Positions 1 through 10,475 of a stretch of 64,000 bases of DNA are shown here, one piece after another (the stretch's first letter is position 1; every line of letters starts with the position of its first letter). The position numbers and the translations under genes are program-made. A model generated the notes under the pieces. That model did not search any database, had not been told where the DNA came from, and worked only from the letters and a program-made list of their open reading frames with translations. Source of the DNA: Bryopsis sp. KO-2023 (lineage: Eukaryota > Chlorophyta > Ulvophyceae > Bryopsidales > Bryopsidaceae); contig BSYQ01000002.1 of the NCBI GenBank assembly GCA_030272585.1, positions 3,100,001 to 3,164,000 of the forward strand. The letters run 5' to 3'.

Positions 1-578
1 TATTGTTTTTTACTAAAAATCATTTTGAATGCCTTCCTGTGCGATTTGAAAATTTGTGTGCTAGGATATCAAACTTCATGATGATTTCATTGTCAATCGT
101 ATGATCATTGAAATAGGAAAAAGGCACTTTATTGTAAGTTTATGGTTGTTTACAGTGGGATCCTCACAAAACTCCCATCTGGTGTTTTGATCGTGCTGGT
201 TGATTTTTGACCTCCATGCTTGATTAATTTATATGAAGCGAAAAAAATTATGTTACCACCAGATTTAAAACAAGGGACTTGCACCGGAAGGGTAAGAAAA
301 AATCACCTGAAATCCATTTTGTAATGAATAGTTAGAAAAAATTTAAAATTTTCTCTCCGAGGCAGCAAACAAGTGCTAGTTTTGCCCCCCCCAAAAAACA
401 GTTTCTCTCCTTTACCTGACCCCCCCCCCCAACAGTGTGAAAAAAATTGATGGAAAATCGAAGCAATCCACCCTTGAAAAAAACAAAAAATCTGTGCATG
501 TTAACTTGATCGAATGATCGATAGAAAGAGAACAACAAACAAGATTCTTAAAATAGAACATCGCCTTTTTGACGCCAC
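1..578. other. no gene seen
   Basis: AT-rich sequence with short A, T and C runs. I see no open frame with convincing composition and no splice-flanked exon. It probably holds the 3' flank of the minus-strand carrier gene that ends at 579. Confidence 0.5.
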
Positions 579-1529
579 TCAAGGCGACTCAATTCGATTT
601 TGGGGGTTCTTGTCCCCAGCATCATCAGAGAGGGGCGGCGCGGTTTCCTGAGCCTCATATTTCGCAATCCATATCCCCACGATGTAAGCATCGATGAACA
701 GCTGCGAGATATGTGCAATCACGCAAGGAATCGTGATCAACCCCAAATCCCCCACCTCGCTCTCCTTCAAAAACGAAATAACAGTCACCGTGACCGGCAG
801 CGTTTTCTGACTCGCCATAATGAGTACCGCTTTCCGCTCCCTGTCCCTCAACCGCAGGATGCCCACCCCTACAAAATTGAATGCCAAAAACACCAGGTGC
901 ATGGCGATCGCACCCGCGAGCGCTTCGAGAATGTTCACGACGCTCTGTTTCATTATCCCCTCCTGTGAACGGCTGAGCGTTTGCCACACGATGCAAATGA
1001 GCGACACGCTGCTCGTCAGACTGAGAAGCGTCTTGTACCTCGTGACAAACCGCTGCACAGTCACGTGGGTTTCCCGCACCCCCTTCCCAACCAACAGAGG
1101 GACGAGTATGGTGCAGGCCAATTTCACCACCAAGCGGGTGGCGTCGATGTCGATGGTACCGCCGCCGCCAACCACGACAGAGATCGCGAAAGGGGTGGTG
1201 AGGATGCCCAGCATGTTGGTGCAAACCGTCAGCAACAAGGCGAGCGCTCCGTTGCCGTAAGCTTGCACCACCAGGGTAACCCCTGATGTGAGCGTGGTGG
1301 GGACGGCGGCGAAAATTGCTAGCCCAGTCGCAAATTCGGGGGTGCTGAAGGGGATTTTGACCAAGGCGAAGCCTAAGCACGGGGTTATGATGAGAATGGT
1401 GATGGCGCCGTACAGGAACCCGACGTAAGCTTTGAGGGCTGCCATTATGTCAGTGGTTTTGAGCGTCAGCCCGGAGATGATGAAGATCGTGCACACGTTT
1501 ATCGTTTGGACGAGTCGATAGTCGCCCAC
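579..1529 (-). CDS. BASS4-type sodium/metabolite cotransporter, last exon
   Basis: Multi-pass membrane carrier of the bile acid:sodium symporter (SBF/BASS) family, closest by eye to plant BASS4, which sits in the plastid envelope. The 316 residues keep the family order: IFIISGLTL near residue 17, PTTLTSGVTL near 77, NMLGILTTPFAIS near 105, ASQKTLPVTV near 240 and ITIPCVIAHISQLFIDAY near 265, with about eight hydrophobic segments. The substrate cannot be told. The apparent first codon (1529) is GTG and lies directly after a strong minus-strand acceptor (T-run then CCAG), so this is an internal start of the last exon and not the true N-terminus. The first helix and any plastid transit peptide must be in an upstream exon at higher coordinates, which I could not place. 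The family call is firm; the BASS4 subgroup is likely. Confidence 0.85.
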   Translation of the reverse strand: MGDYRLVQTINVCTIFIISGLTLKTTDIMAALKAYVGFLYGAITILIITPCLGFALVKIPFSTPEFATGLAIFAAVPTTLTSGVTLVVQAYGNGALALLLTVCTNMLGILTTPFAISVVVGGGGTIDIDATRLVVKLACTILVPLLVGKGVRETHVTVQRFVTRYKTLLSLTSSVSLICIVWQTLSRSQEGIMKQSVVNILEALAGAIAMHLVFLAFNFVGVGILRLRDRERKAVLIMASQKTLPVTVTVISFLKESEVGDLGLITIPCVIAHISQLFIDAYIVGIWIAKYEAQETAPPLSDDAGDKNPQNRIESP

Positions 1530-4347
1530 CTGGAAAAAAAAGGGGTGGAAAAACGCAGTAAGCGTTTTAATATCGCTCCCAGGATGAATTGCGAAAGCTA
1601 TAAATAGGCCATGGAGGATGCAGCCAGTGGGATTTTAATTTTGCAACAGTTTAAGTCCGACTGGTTCACCCACTGATGAGATCAAAAGTTTGGCTTGAAG
1701 TCGATTTTTTTTTTTCTTATCAAATCAGCCTAATTTTCTTTTTTTTTTTTGGGGGGGGGGAGGGGGCAAAGCTTGTTTTTCGCAGCAATCAATAAACTTC
1801 TTTTGTATTTTTTCTTTTATTTGCAATTGAAAAAACTATTTTTTTAAAGAAGGGGGGGGAGGGGTCAGGCAGGCAGACAAAATCATACCGAGAGCCTAAA
1901 ATTAAACAGTGAAATATAATTCTGAGGAGGAGTGTGTAATTCTTCGGTGTAATTCTTTTGAAAAGGAGAAAAAAACTGAATATTGGGTTTCAACCAATGA
2001 ACCCAGAAACTTTTCTTCCTCAATTTCTATGGGTGCCTTAAAAGTTCGCAACAAAAAAAAAATAAACTATATATAGATTTCCAGTTGTTTATTCTTTTCT
2101 TTTTTTTCGAGCAACACTTGAATTTCTTTTTTAGTGGTAAAACGATGGACAAATGGATATGGTTAGGATATGCATACCTTTTTCCCCCCTCCCCCCCCCC
2201 CCCCCCCAAGGAAAAGAAAAAAGTTGGAAAAACTCCAGCATATCACCTGCCATTCAGAAATTGCTTCTCCTGGATACGGCCACAGCATTGCCCAAACCAA
2301 AGCTACAAGAAATCCTGGATTGTAAAGAACACACACCAAAAAAGAAAGCCAGGTAAGAGAACAATTCAACTTTCCAATTTTTTTTTTTTTGTTTGTGCAC
2401 TATTTCTATTCATTTTCAGTTTTTGACTGTATGTTTTTTTATTTATAAATTCATTTGTTCATGAATACATTGATTTATTTGTTTTTATATTGCCACCCTG
2501 TCCCCACTGATGCTCATGCTTATCATAATAATTCCGATTATCATTGTCTCTAATTAGACACCCCTGGCACCAAGAAGTCCATCGGTTGAATCCATCTTTC
2601 AAGAATGTATGTTGATCATATCACTATGGGAGATTCACTATTAACGTTGTAATTTGATTTTCACGCCAACCGGATCGAAACGGGAAACACGTCGAAAAAT
2701 GGCGGAACACACACAAAGACGTGCGGAAACACCTAGGTTCGACCCCTAGGCGTCTTCCGCCAAGATACAGCCGCTTCCGTCGCGTTTCGCAAGTGACGGC
2801 CTTCTGGCCTGATCAGCCAACAACGCAGACATCCACATCAACAACGCAGTTTTGAAACAAAGATAAAAAACATCACATATCACTTGAAAAAGTATTCAGG
2901 GCTCGCCACCGTCGCCTAATACGTCGTTAAAAAGCACTTTCGGGTGTCAGAAAGGGTGCCCTGGAAACAACGTTGTTAACCTACAACGTGCAGTGCCTCA
3001 TATACACGGTTGCGTTTCCAGACGTCAGTTTCGGGTTCACCTGGAAATATCGGTGCAGCTGTGTTTTGGTTGAACTGTTATTTTGCATGGTTGATTTTCT
3101 GGAAATTACAACAATTGTGAAGTATCCACTATATTTGCAACGCTCGTCCAACCATTACATGGTTGGCAGTGCCGTTTCTCACATACACAACGTGGACCAA
3201 AACATTTACAACGTGAACTGGCCCACACGTTCACATTCCATTGTACATGCAATAGCGTGAATTTCCCCTCTCTCCACCATCCTGATCATTTTTGTCGGAA
3301 CCGTCTCCAACAAAACCGAGTAATTTTTTTCACCCATGCCCACGATCTTAAACACGTTGTTCAAGTCGACTGGACCTTGCCTAGGCTCGTTCCTAACCTT
3401 GGGAAACGTTGCAACGGTGTAGGAAAGCTTGTGGAGCTCCAACAACTTGTTCGCAACGAGAGCACCACCTGGGTTGGAGCGGCGCCGGTTCCTCGGAGGA
3501 ACTTCCTCCCCTCCCATCCCGGCAAAGAGAACCCAAAATTCCTACAAGGCAATCCACACCGCTTTTACAACAATGCACAACGCGCAACGCCTGCAACACA
3601 GCGCTCATAGACAGACGCTCAATGCGTTCAGCCATGGAACAATGTTGTACATAGGGTGTGCATGGTTGATTGTGTCACACGACGCAGTTTACAACCCTGT
3701 AATCCCATTCTAGAAGGTCGTACACCTGCGAATCTCCATCTTTCGAATTTCCTTGCCTCCCATTCTGTGCGACCAACCATCGTTGAACGGCCTGCTCCCA
3801 GCCGCGACTGCACGACGTCAAGTGGTAGACTCAGGAGGACTGGCCGCGTATTCCGAGTAAAGCAAGAGGGTATTTGAATACCTTTGGCTGAAAGAAAAGT
3901 CGGGGTTGAGGGCGCACGAAAGCGCGATTCTTGATATCGTCCGTTAGTGGCAACGATATCGCGAGGAGGAGATGTCGGAGTTCACAGCGCGGAGAGACGA
4001 GTGTGCCGGCGCGCAGCGAACGAGATACAGAGAGTGGGAAGGTGAGTACCCCAGCAGGGGCGCTCGTTTCTGGACTGCTCATCCCTGTTTTTGATTTTTC
4101 CGACACACTGACTTGCCCAAAACGCATGAACTTGACGATAACGAGCTCGTCCTCGAGGTGACCTGAGAGTTCCAGAGTGCAGAAATTGCTACCCTATGAA
4201 AATGCTCTGATTGTAGCAAGGAAATTGTTTGCCTCGGTATTTTAAGCTTGCTGATCATTGTTGTTGGGACTCATGTTTTTTTGCAGCATCATGTTAACAC
4301 GTAAAAATTGATTCTGGTAACCTTCTGTTGGCACCAGCAAGCTGCTC
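1530..4347. other. no gene resolved; low-complexity and repeat-like DNA
   Basis: Must contain the missing 5' exon(s) of the carrier gene, but none is convincing. 1700-2450 is dominated by T, G and C homopolymer runs. 2640-3720 contains many CAACG words (for example near 2818, 2971, 3189 and 3208) like those in the 57-bp minisatellite at 9.0-9.8 kb, so it may be a diverged relative of that repeat. Open frames here overlap on both strands and look accidental. Confidence 0.4.
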
Positions 4348-4799
4348 ATGTCGGCTACTCGGACATTTCCGACAGATGTGGTTGTGTTGACATTATTGTT
4401 GTGTCTAGTTTCTACACAGAGAGGCCAGGAAGGCTCAGGGGTCGAAGTTGCGGTAAGTGGAGGACCTTCTTACCTAGTAAACGAGTTTCTTATAAAAAAA
4501 CCCGCTGCTCTCTACCCCTTGCCTGCTCAACATGCTGCATGTCTGTCTGTCGGGACTCAAGAATCATAACTTTTATCCAAAGGCTTTGGAAAGAATATAT
4601 CTCTTTGTTTTGACCGCACAACCTGTGGATTCCAACCTTTTTTAGAATTCCGAGTTAAATCTTTTGTATGGCTTGGTGTGTTCAAGTCCTATGGAGTGCT
4701 GGCCAAAGATGTGGAAGTTGCACTCGATCCCTGAAAAATTCCAAGGGGAAGATGTGCTTTTTCTGCAGCAAGCCTTTATGCATGAACTGTGGAAAGCAG
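4348..4799 (+). CDS. unrecognised secreted protein, exons 1 and 2
   Basis: Two exons of a host gene I do not recognise. Exon 1 (4348-4452) starts at ATG and encodes 35 residues with a signal-peptide core (VVVLTLLLCLVST, about residues 11-23). It ends at a consensus donor, GCG|GTAAGT, in phase 0. Exon 2 (4646-4799) follows the acceptor CCTTTTTTAG and reads on in phase 0 for 51 codons plus one base, including GLVCSSPMECW and FLQQAFMHELWK, then the donor CAG|GTAGGA. Composition and splice phase favour this frame over a Cys-rich alternative in the same DNA. Exons at 6340, 6675 and 7917 may belong to the same gene. The product would enter the secretory pathway. No domain was recognised. Confidence 0.45.
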
Positions 4800-4966
4800 G
4801 TAGGAATCAAATGTTCAAAGATATGTTCATCCACATCTGATCAATTCGATTATGGTCACTTGGCCATGTCATTTCTTCACTATGGTTCCAAATGTGTTAC
4901 ATCGAGGCAAACCGCCCCATGTAGCCCGTCCACTATACAAATGAGTGATATGGGCCCTCCACTCTA

Positions 4967-6303
4967 ATAATAATTGTCTGTACTACCCCTGGCCCGAATT
5001 TACTCCCAAAAACAACCTGCTAGAATAAAAAATCACCCTTCTTCCGATTCAGCGCGTAAATTGTACATACGAATACAAAATTCCACTAGTACCCGTAACC
5101 CAATTTCCGAAGCAAACATCCCCTCCTGCCAAATCAGGGGTTCCGATGAAAAAAGTTGAACCACCGCGATACTATCCCGCCTGCAATCCTCGAGCCCCGG
5201 ACAATCCCATAGTAAATGGTTCCTAGATCCCAACACCACTCGGTCCCGATGCGCACAAAACCAACAGTCCGGGTCCTCACCCCAAACCCTGTTGTTGTAC
5301 ACTGGGAAGTTTCCATGGCCCGTTGCGACCTGGGCTGCACGTGCTAATTGTTGTCTCGTGTAATTCCATCGCCACGAGTTATCACGATCCACGTAAGGGG
5401 CATCGCGCAGCTGCCAAAGCAATCGTCCTTTCGCCGTATTACGCCACTGAGCGCGCCAGCTCGTTGCAATCCACTCTGAGATTAAGTGCAGGAGCTCCTG
5501 ATAAACCGTCTTGGGCGAGCGCGGTCTCAAATCCCGAGGGAGTTCCCGGAGTTGGATCCACTCCTCTTTTTTTTGGGCGGTCGCATGATCTCGCATCCAT
5601 TCCCTTTGCGTTGCTCGCAACACATCCAAGGCACTCGTAAAGTATGGGGTGGTGTTGGGAGGGGCCTCCAACAGGTCTCTCCCTGCCCACAGCTCCTTGT
5701 AATAGTGCATTCCCAATCGATTATGAATCCGAAAAAACGCGGGTAGAATCCGACCCCACGCCAAAGCGGCGTCGACAGCCACCGAGCTGTAGAGTCCTTC
5801 CCCCAGGCGCACCGCCCGGGCGAGCACTCTGTCTAGTTTGAGAAGGAGAGGCGGGCTGGTGGTCACCGAGGCCCACGATTCACACGCATAGAACAGTTTG
5901 GGTACCAAGCATGTGTTAGCAAAAATTTGCATGATATTGGGGTGGCAGCCGAATTGGCGTCGCACAAGCTTGCGAACCGTCCCTAACCACTTTTTACCCT
6001 TCTTGAAAACCGAGTCGACATGGTCGGACCATGCCAATTTATGATTGAAGATCACTCCTAAGTACCGCATTTCAGTCACCTGGGGGATCAGGGCGCCCCG
6101 CAGCCATAGCTGTAGTGGAACTTTAGTGCGCTTCCGGCTGATTTCCATCGCGCAACACTTGGTTGGGTTAAAGGTCACACGCCACTCTGCACTCCAAGTC
6201 TCCACGATCTTTAACGCAAGATTCATGCGTTCCTCCAAAGGGCCCATATGCGCGCTCTTCACTATGGTGAAAGGATAGTTCATTGAGGAGTCTAAGCTAG
6301 TCA
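4967..6303 (-). mobile_element. 5'-truncated LINE (non-LTR retrotransposon)
   Basis: Carries the C-terminal part of a LINE reverse transcriptase on the minus strand and a short 3' tail (about 65 bp, ending in an ATTATT-like run near 4967). The 5' end is cut just after where the catalytic FADD motif should be, which is typical of incomplete target-primed reverse transcription. It lies between exon 2 (ends 4799) and a downstream exon (starts 6340) of a plus-strand host gene, so it appears to be an antisense intronic insertion. I could not find a clean target-site duplication. The 3' border is approximate. Confidence 0.75.
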
Positions 6304-6304
6304 A
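5033..6304 (-). CDS. LINE ORF2 C-terminal fragment
   Basis: A 423-residue open frame. The N-terminal part matches the palm/thumb region of LINE reverse transcriptases: WRVTFNPTKCCAMEIS near residues 41-56, then YLGVIFNHKLAWSDHV near 80-95, the usual downstream partner of the FADD motif. The C-terminal part has a Cys/His cluster near 345-370, C-x2-C-x(about 10)-H-x4-C (CWFC then H and C), the zinc-finger-like tail common in LINE ORF2 proteins. The endonuclease and the first half of the RT are absent, so it cannot act alone. The frame is uninterrupted, so the insertion is fairly recent. The first codon marks only the truncation point. Confidence 0.8.
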   Translation of the reverse strand: MTSLDSSMNYPFTIVKSAHMGPLEERMNLALKIVETWSAEWRVTFNPTKCCAMEISRKRTKVPLQLWLRGALIPQVTEMRYLGVIFNHKLAWSDHVDSVFKKGKKWLGTVRKLVRRQFGCHPNIMQIFANTCLVPKLFYACESWASVTTSPPLLLKLDRVLARAVRLGEGLYSSVAVDAALAWGRILPAFFRIHNRLGMHYYKELWAGRDLLEAPPNTTPYFTSALDVLRATQREWMRDHATAQKKEEWIQLRELPRDLRPRSPKTVYQELLHLISEWIATSWRAQWRNTAKGRLLWQLRDAPYVDRDNSWRWNYTRQQLARAAQVATGHGNFPVYNNRVWGEDPDCWFCAHRDRVVLGSRNHLLWDCPGLEDCRRDSIAVVQLFSSEPLIWQEGMFASEIGLRVLVEFCIRMYNLRAESEEG

Positions 6305-6339
6305 TTGCTGTGCAGGTAAAATGCGGCATTGTTTGCCAG

Positions 6340-6851
6340 GATGAATGCCATGAGCGTTGGCTGTTGGCGGCCAATATCCCAGATTGGCAAGCGTGGGGCA
6401 AATGGGAGTTCATGGACGACGAAAGCTTGGATAGACTCGTTAAACTGCTGACTATTTTTGAAAAGGTATGGGCAACTTATGCTTCGTGATAACCAATTAT
6501 GCTTGATTCTGGGACAAAGCCGCTTTCTAATGATTGCATTTTTCTTTTCTTTTTTTTTTTTTGGACAACCAATTGGAGAACCAATTTGCAAATGAAGATC
6601 TTTGGTATGGACACTCAGGTCAAATACTTAATTATTTAAAATAATTTATGTTTTGTGTATGTGTGTGTTTCTAGCATTCTTTCAAGCTGTATCCAGTCAC
6701 CTTTGCCAATGACCCGCTGTCAAGGTCCAATTTCTCGTTTCTGTTCACGGAACATACTTAAGGCGAAGAGGATGGGGTCATTCACGATTGGAACAGAGCC
6801 ACAGTGGGATGCCTCCTTAGGATTCTGGGACCGCTCGCTTCCCAGGAAGAT
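6340..6851 (+). pseudogene. two further exons of the unrecognised gene, one with an in-frame stop
   Basis: Exon A, 6340-6465, follows TTTGCCAG and encodes 42 residues (DECHERWLLAANIPDW at its start) ending AAG|GTATGG in phase 0. Exon B, 6675-6851, follows TTTCTAG, is 59 codons long and ends at a strong donor GAT|GTAAGT, also phase 0. Exon B reads HSFKLYPVTFANDPLSR at its start, then meets TAA at 6759-6761, and the same frame stays open with natural composition (VIHDWNRATVGCLLRILG). Either translation ends at that TAA or the gene is decayed. Exon 2 (phase 1) does not join exon A (phase 0) directly, so an exon is missing between them, perhaps affected by the LINE. Function unknown. Confidence 0.4.
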
Positions 6852-7916
6852 GTAAGTTTGATTTTCAGTTCATCTCTTGCTGGGGAATAGAGATTGTATT
6901 CAATGTGTTTGAACGAGAGCAATACGGAAAACAGCAGCAAAATTGGCAATGGTTTTTTTTTTAAATCAAGATTATATATGTACTATCAGGATTTTCTTTG
7001 GTACTACTTCTGTTAGACCGAAGCTTTTGCTCGTGAGGCAAGCAAAGGGGAAATAGGCAGCTCCAAAACAATGACAGGCCAAGTCTTGATCCAGATATCA
7101 CTGCTGTTGGCACCAAAGGAAGGAAACAAACAAAAGAGAAGCCCGTGGAGGTCTTGGACCAGAAAATCTGTAAGGAACTGAGCCAGCTTCCAATAGGAAA
7201 CTGATCCAGGCTATGGGAGACAGAACCCTGGTGCCTAATTATTTTTCGATTGAGTTGCATGACCCCAAATCCGTTTACACTCCAAAAATGTTTGTCCCTT
7301 CCGAACACCAAGGTACCCTCTAGCAGTCCTGCTGAGAAGTCAGAACCGAAATCTGGACCAAAAAATCTCACTGATGCTCCCGATTGCAGCTTTCGACATT
7401 GATTTTTGTTTTCTTTTCTTTCTACAGTTTGTGAATCTTTTTCTGGTTCTGGGTGCAAAGTTTACCCCCCCCCCAAAAAAACAAAACAAAAAATCCTTTA
7501 GGGCATGCTTCTGGCTCAATTTTTGGCTGATGTGTTGTTCAGGAAATGTACTCTGTTTCCTGCCAGTATATATATATGCTAAGTCTTCCAGGATGCCCAA
7601 TGGACCTGACGATTTTTTGCTGGTACTCATTGTCCTTTTTTGTATTGATGTGGTGAAATTAGGTGAGGCAGGAAAGAGAGGAGATATTGAAGCAAAGGAT
7701 GTCGCTGTTTTTTTTGATAGTTTTGATGAAGGGATGATGTTTGACTAGTCATTCGCTGATTGGTACACACTTTGCGATACATTCAGTCCAGCTTGTTCCA
7801 ATTTGTGCCTAGAACCGAATTGGTGTCTTGTGTGCTGGATGGAAAAAAAATCAATTGAGGTTACAAAATTTTAGGGGTGTTTTTGCTAAAACTTTATTTT
7901 CCCTTTGTGTCATCAG

Positions 7917-8097
7917 GGTGTGCAATAAGAAATTTTTCTCAGCTACAGATTCTGAATTGGTGCGCACACTGGGATTGCAGGAAGCCCACTTGGTATTTTT
8001 TTCACGAAGCTGGAGTCCACGTTTTAATCAGTCGATCCACCAGGCATTCCGGGATCCGGGAGAAAGGAACCCAAGGGCCCAGTCCAACTCAGCGTAA
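7917..8097 (+). CDS. putative last exon, unrecognised protein
   Basis: Follows the acceptor TGTCATCAG and, after one phase base, encodes 59 residues with natural composition to a TAA at 8095-8097 (for example FFSATDSELVRTLGLQEAH and FFSRSWSPRFNQSIHQAF). It is probably the 3' end of the gene that begins at 4348, but phases between 6851 and here cannot be connected with confidence. A possible intervening exon lies after TCTTCCAG near 7592, with a hydrophobic stretch (FLLVLIVLFCIDVV). Function not recognised. Confidence 0.4.
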
Positions 8098-8169
8098 AAA
8101 CAGGTCCTGACCAGGTACACTTGGGTTTCCTTCCAGGTTGGAAAACCTATTCAAAAATGCATATAAAGG

Positions 8170-8424
8170 TCAGAGGATGGTTCCAGCTGTGACAAAGGCA
8201 AGGCAGAAACGGCTGCTGAAGCTGTTGCTGTTGCCAGTGTCTGGGAAGAGGCTGCTGTCCAGGTCAATTGCGAGGGCCGAGGTTTTGCCTGTGGTTGGTC
8301 TGCATCTGGAGGAAACACTAGGGCGGTCGCTTTCGCGGAGGCTCTTGCTCAAGCAGCAGCTGGAGCCTTGACCTGGTGTTGGTGCTTCTTGCTGTGCGAG
8401 GACCTTCAAGAGGAAGCTCTGTAA
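8170..8424 (+). CDS. possible alanine-rich exon
   Basis: An 84-codon open stretch (including the TAA) after a potential acceptor. It is rich in Ala, Val and Glu with scattered Cys: AETAAEAVAVASVWEEAA near the start, then CEGRGFACGWSASGG and AVAFAEALAQAAAGALT. The frame ends in TAA at 8422-8424. An overlapping frame just downstream holds a Cys-rich stretch (SCCARTFKRKLCNCSKDGC), so the exon border could differ. I know of no family for it. The strand and frame are chosen only by amino-acid composition. Confidence 0.25.
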   Translation, partial: SEDGSSCDKGKAETAAEAVAVASVWEEAAVQVNCEGRGFACGWSASGGNTRAVAFAEALAQAAAGALTWCWCFLLCEDLQEEAL

Positions 8425-9014
8425 CTGTTCCAAAGACGGTTGCAAGAATGGTCTATGGATCAGAATTGATTACTACAATGATGAGAAGAATACAACGAGG
8501 TCTTTTGAAGATAGGAAGAAGAAGCAGTGCTTCTGCCTCGAGTAGAGAGATAGAGGAGATTCTTATATGTTAATCCTGAATTAATATGTAGTTCGCGATA
8601 TTTCACCTTTTTATGTTTTTATTTGTGAGTTGGGATGGTAGGGAGTGACGTCCCCTATTTCATTTTTAGTTCAGCAACATTTTTGCTAGCATTATTGATG
8701 TGCTGTTTTTTTTTCCGAATTGGATTCTGACCCTCGCCTGCTGTGGATATAGAATTTACTGTTGCAGATGCTGAGCTGATTTGTGTTGTCTTTATCTCTG
8801 GAATGTATTTCAAAGCTTTGCCCTGTATTGATGTCGAAAAAATGGTGCATCAGCAATGGTGAAATCAAGTCTATAGCTTCGGGTATCGTTTGGGAAACAG
8901 ACTTGTTTTTTTTGGTACAAACATTTTATGACATTTTTTTATATCTGGTTGAAGTGATTGGGTATTGGTAGCTGATGGGCAGGCAGTGGCTATCATGAGG
9001 TATACTTGTGGAGA
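8425..9014. other. no gene seen
   Basis: AT-rich stretch between the alanine-rich frame and the minisatellite. Nothing convincing on either strand. Confidence 0.4.
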
Positions 9015-9790
9015 AAGGATTTGTAATCAACGTTGCAAAGTGCAGAACTACCAGTGTCCAGAGGCCTGTCCGCGTTGTTGTAACCAACGTTGCAAAGTGC
9101 ATACTCTTCCGCGGTCACAGGCCTGTCCGCGTTGTAATAACCATCGTTGCAAAGTGCATACAAATCAGCGTAAACAGGCCTGTCTGCGTTGTAAACGTCA
9201 TCGTTGTGGAGTGCATACTAATCGGTGCTAAATCGCCTGTCTGCGTTGTAAACGTCATCGTTGTGGAGTGCATACTAATCGGTGCTAAATCGCCTGTCTG
9301 CGTTGTAAACGTCATCGTTGTGGAGTGCATACTAATCGGTGCTAAATCGCCTGTCTGCGTTGTAAACGTCATCGTTGTGGAGTGCATACTAATCGGTGTG
9401 AAATCCTCTGTCTGCGTTGTAAACGTCATCGTTGTGGAGTGCATACTAATCCGTGTAAAATCCTCTGTCTGCGTTGTAAACGACATCGTTGTGGAGTGCA
9501 TACTAATCGGTGTGAAATCCCCTGACTGCGTTGTAAACTGTATCGTTGTGGAGTGCATACTAATCGGTGTGAAATCCCCTGTCTGCGTTGTAAACGTCAT
9601 CGTTGTGGAGTGCATACTAATCGGTGTGAAATCCTCTGTCTGCGTTGTAAACGTCATCGTTGTGGAGTGCATACTAATCGGTGTAAAATCCCCTGTCTGC
9701 GTTGTAAACTGCATCGTTGTGGAGTGCATACTAATCGGTGTAAAATCCTCTGTCTGCGTTGTAAACTGCATCGTTGCGAATGGAGCACCC
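9015..9790 (+). repeat. 57-bp minisatellite, about 14 units
   Basis: Tandem units spaced exactly 57 bp, easily counted by the word CGTTGTGGAGTGCATACTAA (9202, 9259, 9316 and so on). The first three and the last unit are diverged (CGTTGCAAAGTGC or CGTTGCGAATGG). Because 57 is a multiple of three, frames stay open across the array. One plus frame (9008-9826) reads repeats such as VNVIVVECILIGVKS; a minus frame (9115-9807) reads Thr-rich repeats such as TTMTFTTQTGDFTPISMHS; a third gives Cys-rich units (CLRCKRHRCGVHTNRC) with interruptions. Whether any is translated is unknown. A single inverted unit-like piece lies at 30104-30122, beyond the nested retrotransposons. Confidence 0.85.
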
Positions 9791-9860
9791 AACCATGTCG
9801 TTTCCAAAAGACGTCAACCATGCTAATCGGGTCTTTTGCGTGATTCGCCGGCTGGTTCAG

Positions 9861-10280
9861 TGATAGTGAAGCTTGTGGGTGACGCAATAGTGGTCGGCTG
9901 TGTTGGTTGGATTCGTGATAACTTGCTGGCTAACGCAAGTATACTTGTGGGGTTTGTTGATTTAGACAACTCTCTAGCTAGCGCGGTTGTGAACGCTACT
10001 AGAGCACTTGGGTTGGGAAGTGATTGCGTCAGGCAAACACTTAACACACACACACACAAACACACACACAAGCGGGAACACACCAATCCCACGAATCCCG
10101 AGTTCTTACAAAATAAAGTGAACGTCAAAACAACGAGTGGGCCTCTTAAGTACCCCTAAGTGTAGTACGCTGACGCATGCCCCAAACTCTGGGTCTAATC
10201 TGTCTTACTCGCGAACCCACATGCGTCAGCCACCCTCGGCTCTATCCCAAACTACCTCGTATAGCGCTAAAAGACTAACA
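9861..10280 (-). repeat. 3' LTR of outer chromovirus
   Basis: 420 bp with TG...CA ends (TGTTAGTC at the 5' end in element orientation). It appears identical to the partner at 29649-30068. It contains a (GT)n tract. Confidence 0.93.
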
Positions 10281-10475
10281 TACGCCCCCCCCGCAAAAAG
10301 TGGGCGCCCACGCACACCAAAACACAAAGAAAAACAAAAACACAAAAACACAAACACAAAACTCACCCACTCCCATACCCACACCCAACTGTCTTGGACC
10401 TGTCTCTTGCTCTGACGTCTCTGACAGCTGCTGCACGCACACACTTGGTCGACGATAACTCCTTTCCCCTCCTCC

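Noticed and set aside
655-1380. Overlapping 241-codon frame inside the carrier gene
   Set aside because: Arg/His-rich shadow frame of the BASS4-like exon, with no domain.
1599-1608. TATAAATAGG as a promoter TATA box
   Set aside because: It is on the plus strand with no plus-strand gene downstream. On the minus strand it is too close to an internal exon of the carrier gene.
4668-4967. Cys-rich plus-strand frame (CGSC ... MCFFCSKPLCMNC) resembling a piggyBac C-terminal finger
   Set aside because: The overlapping frame in the same DNA joins exon 1 in phase and ends at a good donor with more natural composition, so the Cys-rich reading is probably accidental.
9015-9790. CRISPR array
   Set aside because: Units are contiguous 57-bp repeats with no unique spacers, in a eukaryotic genome.
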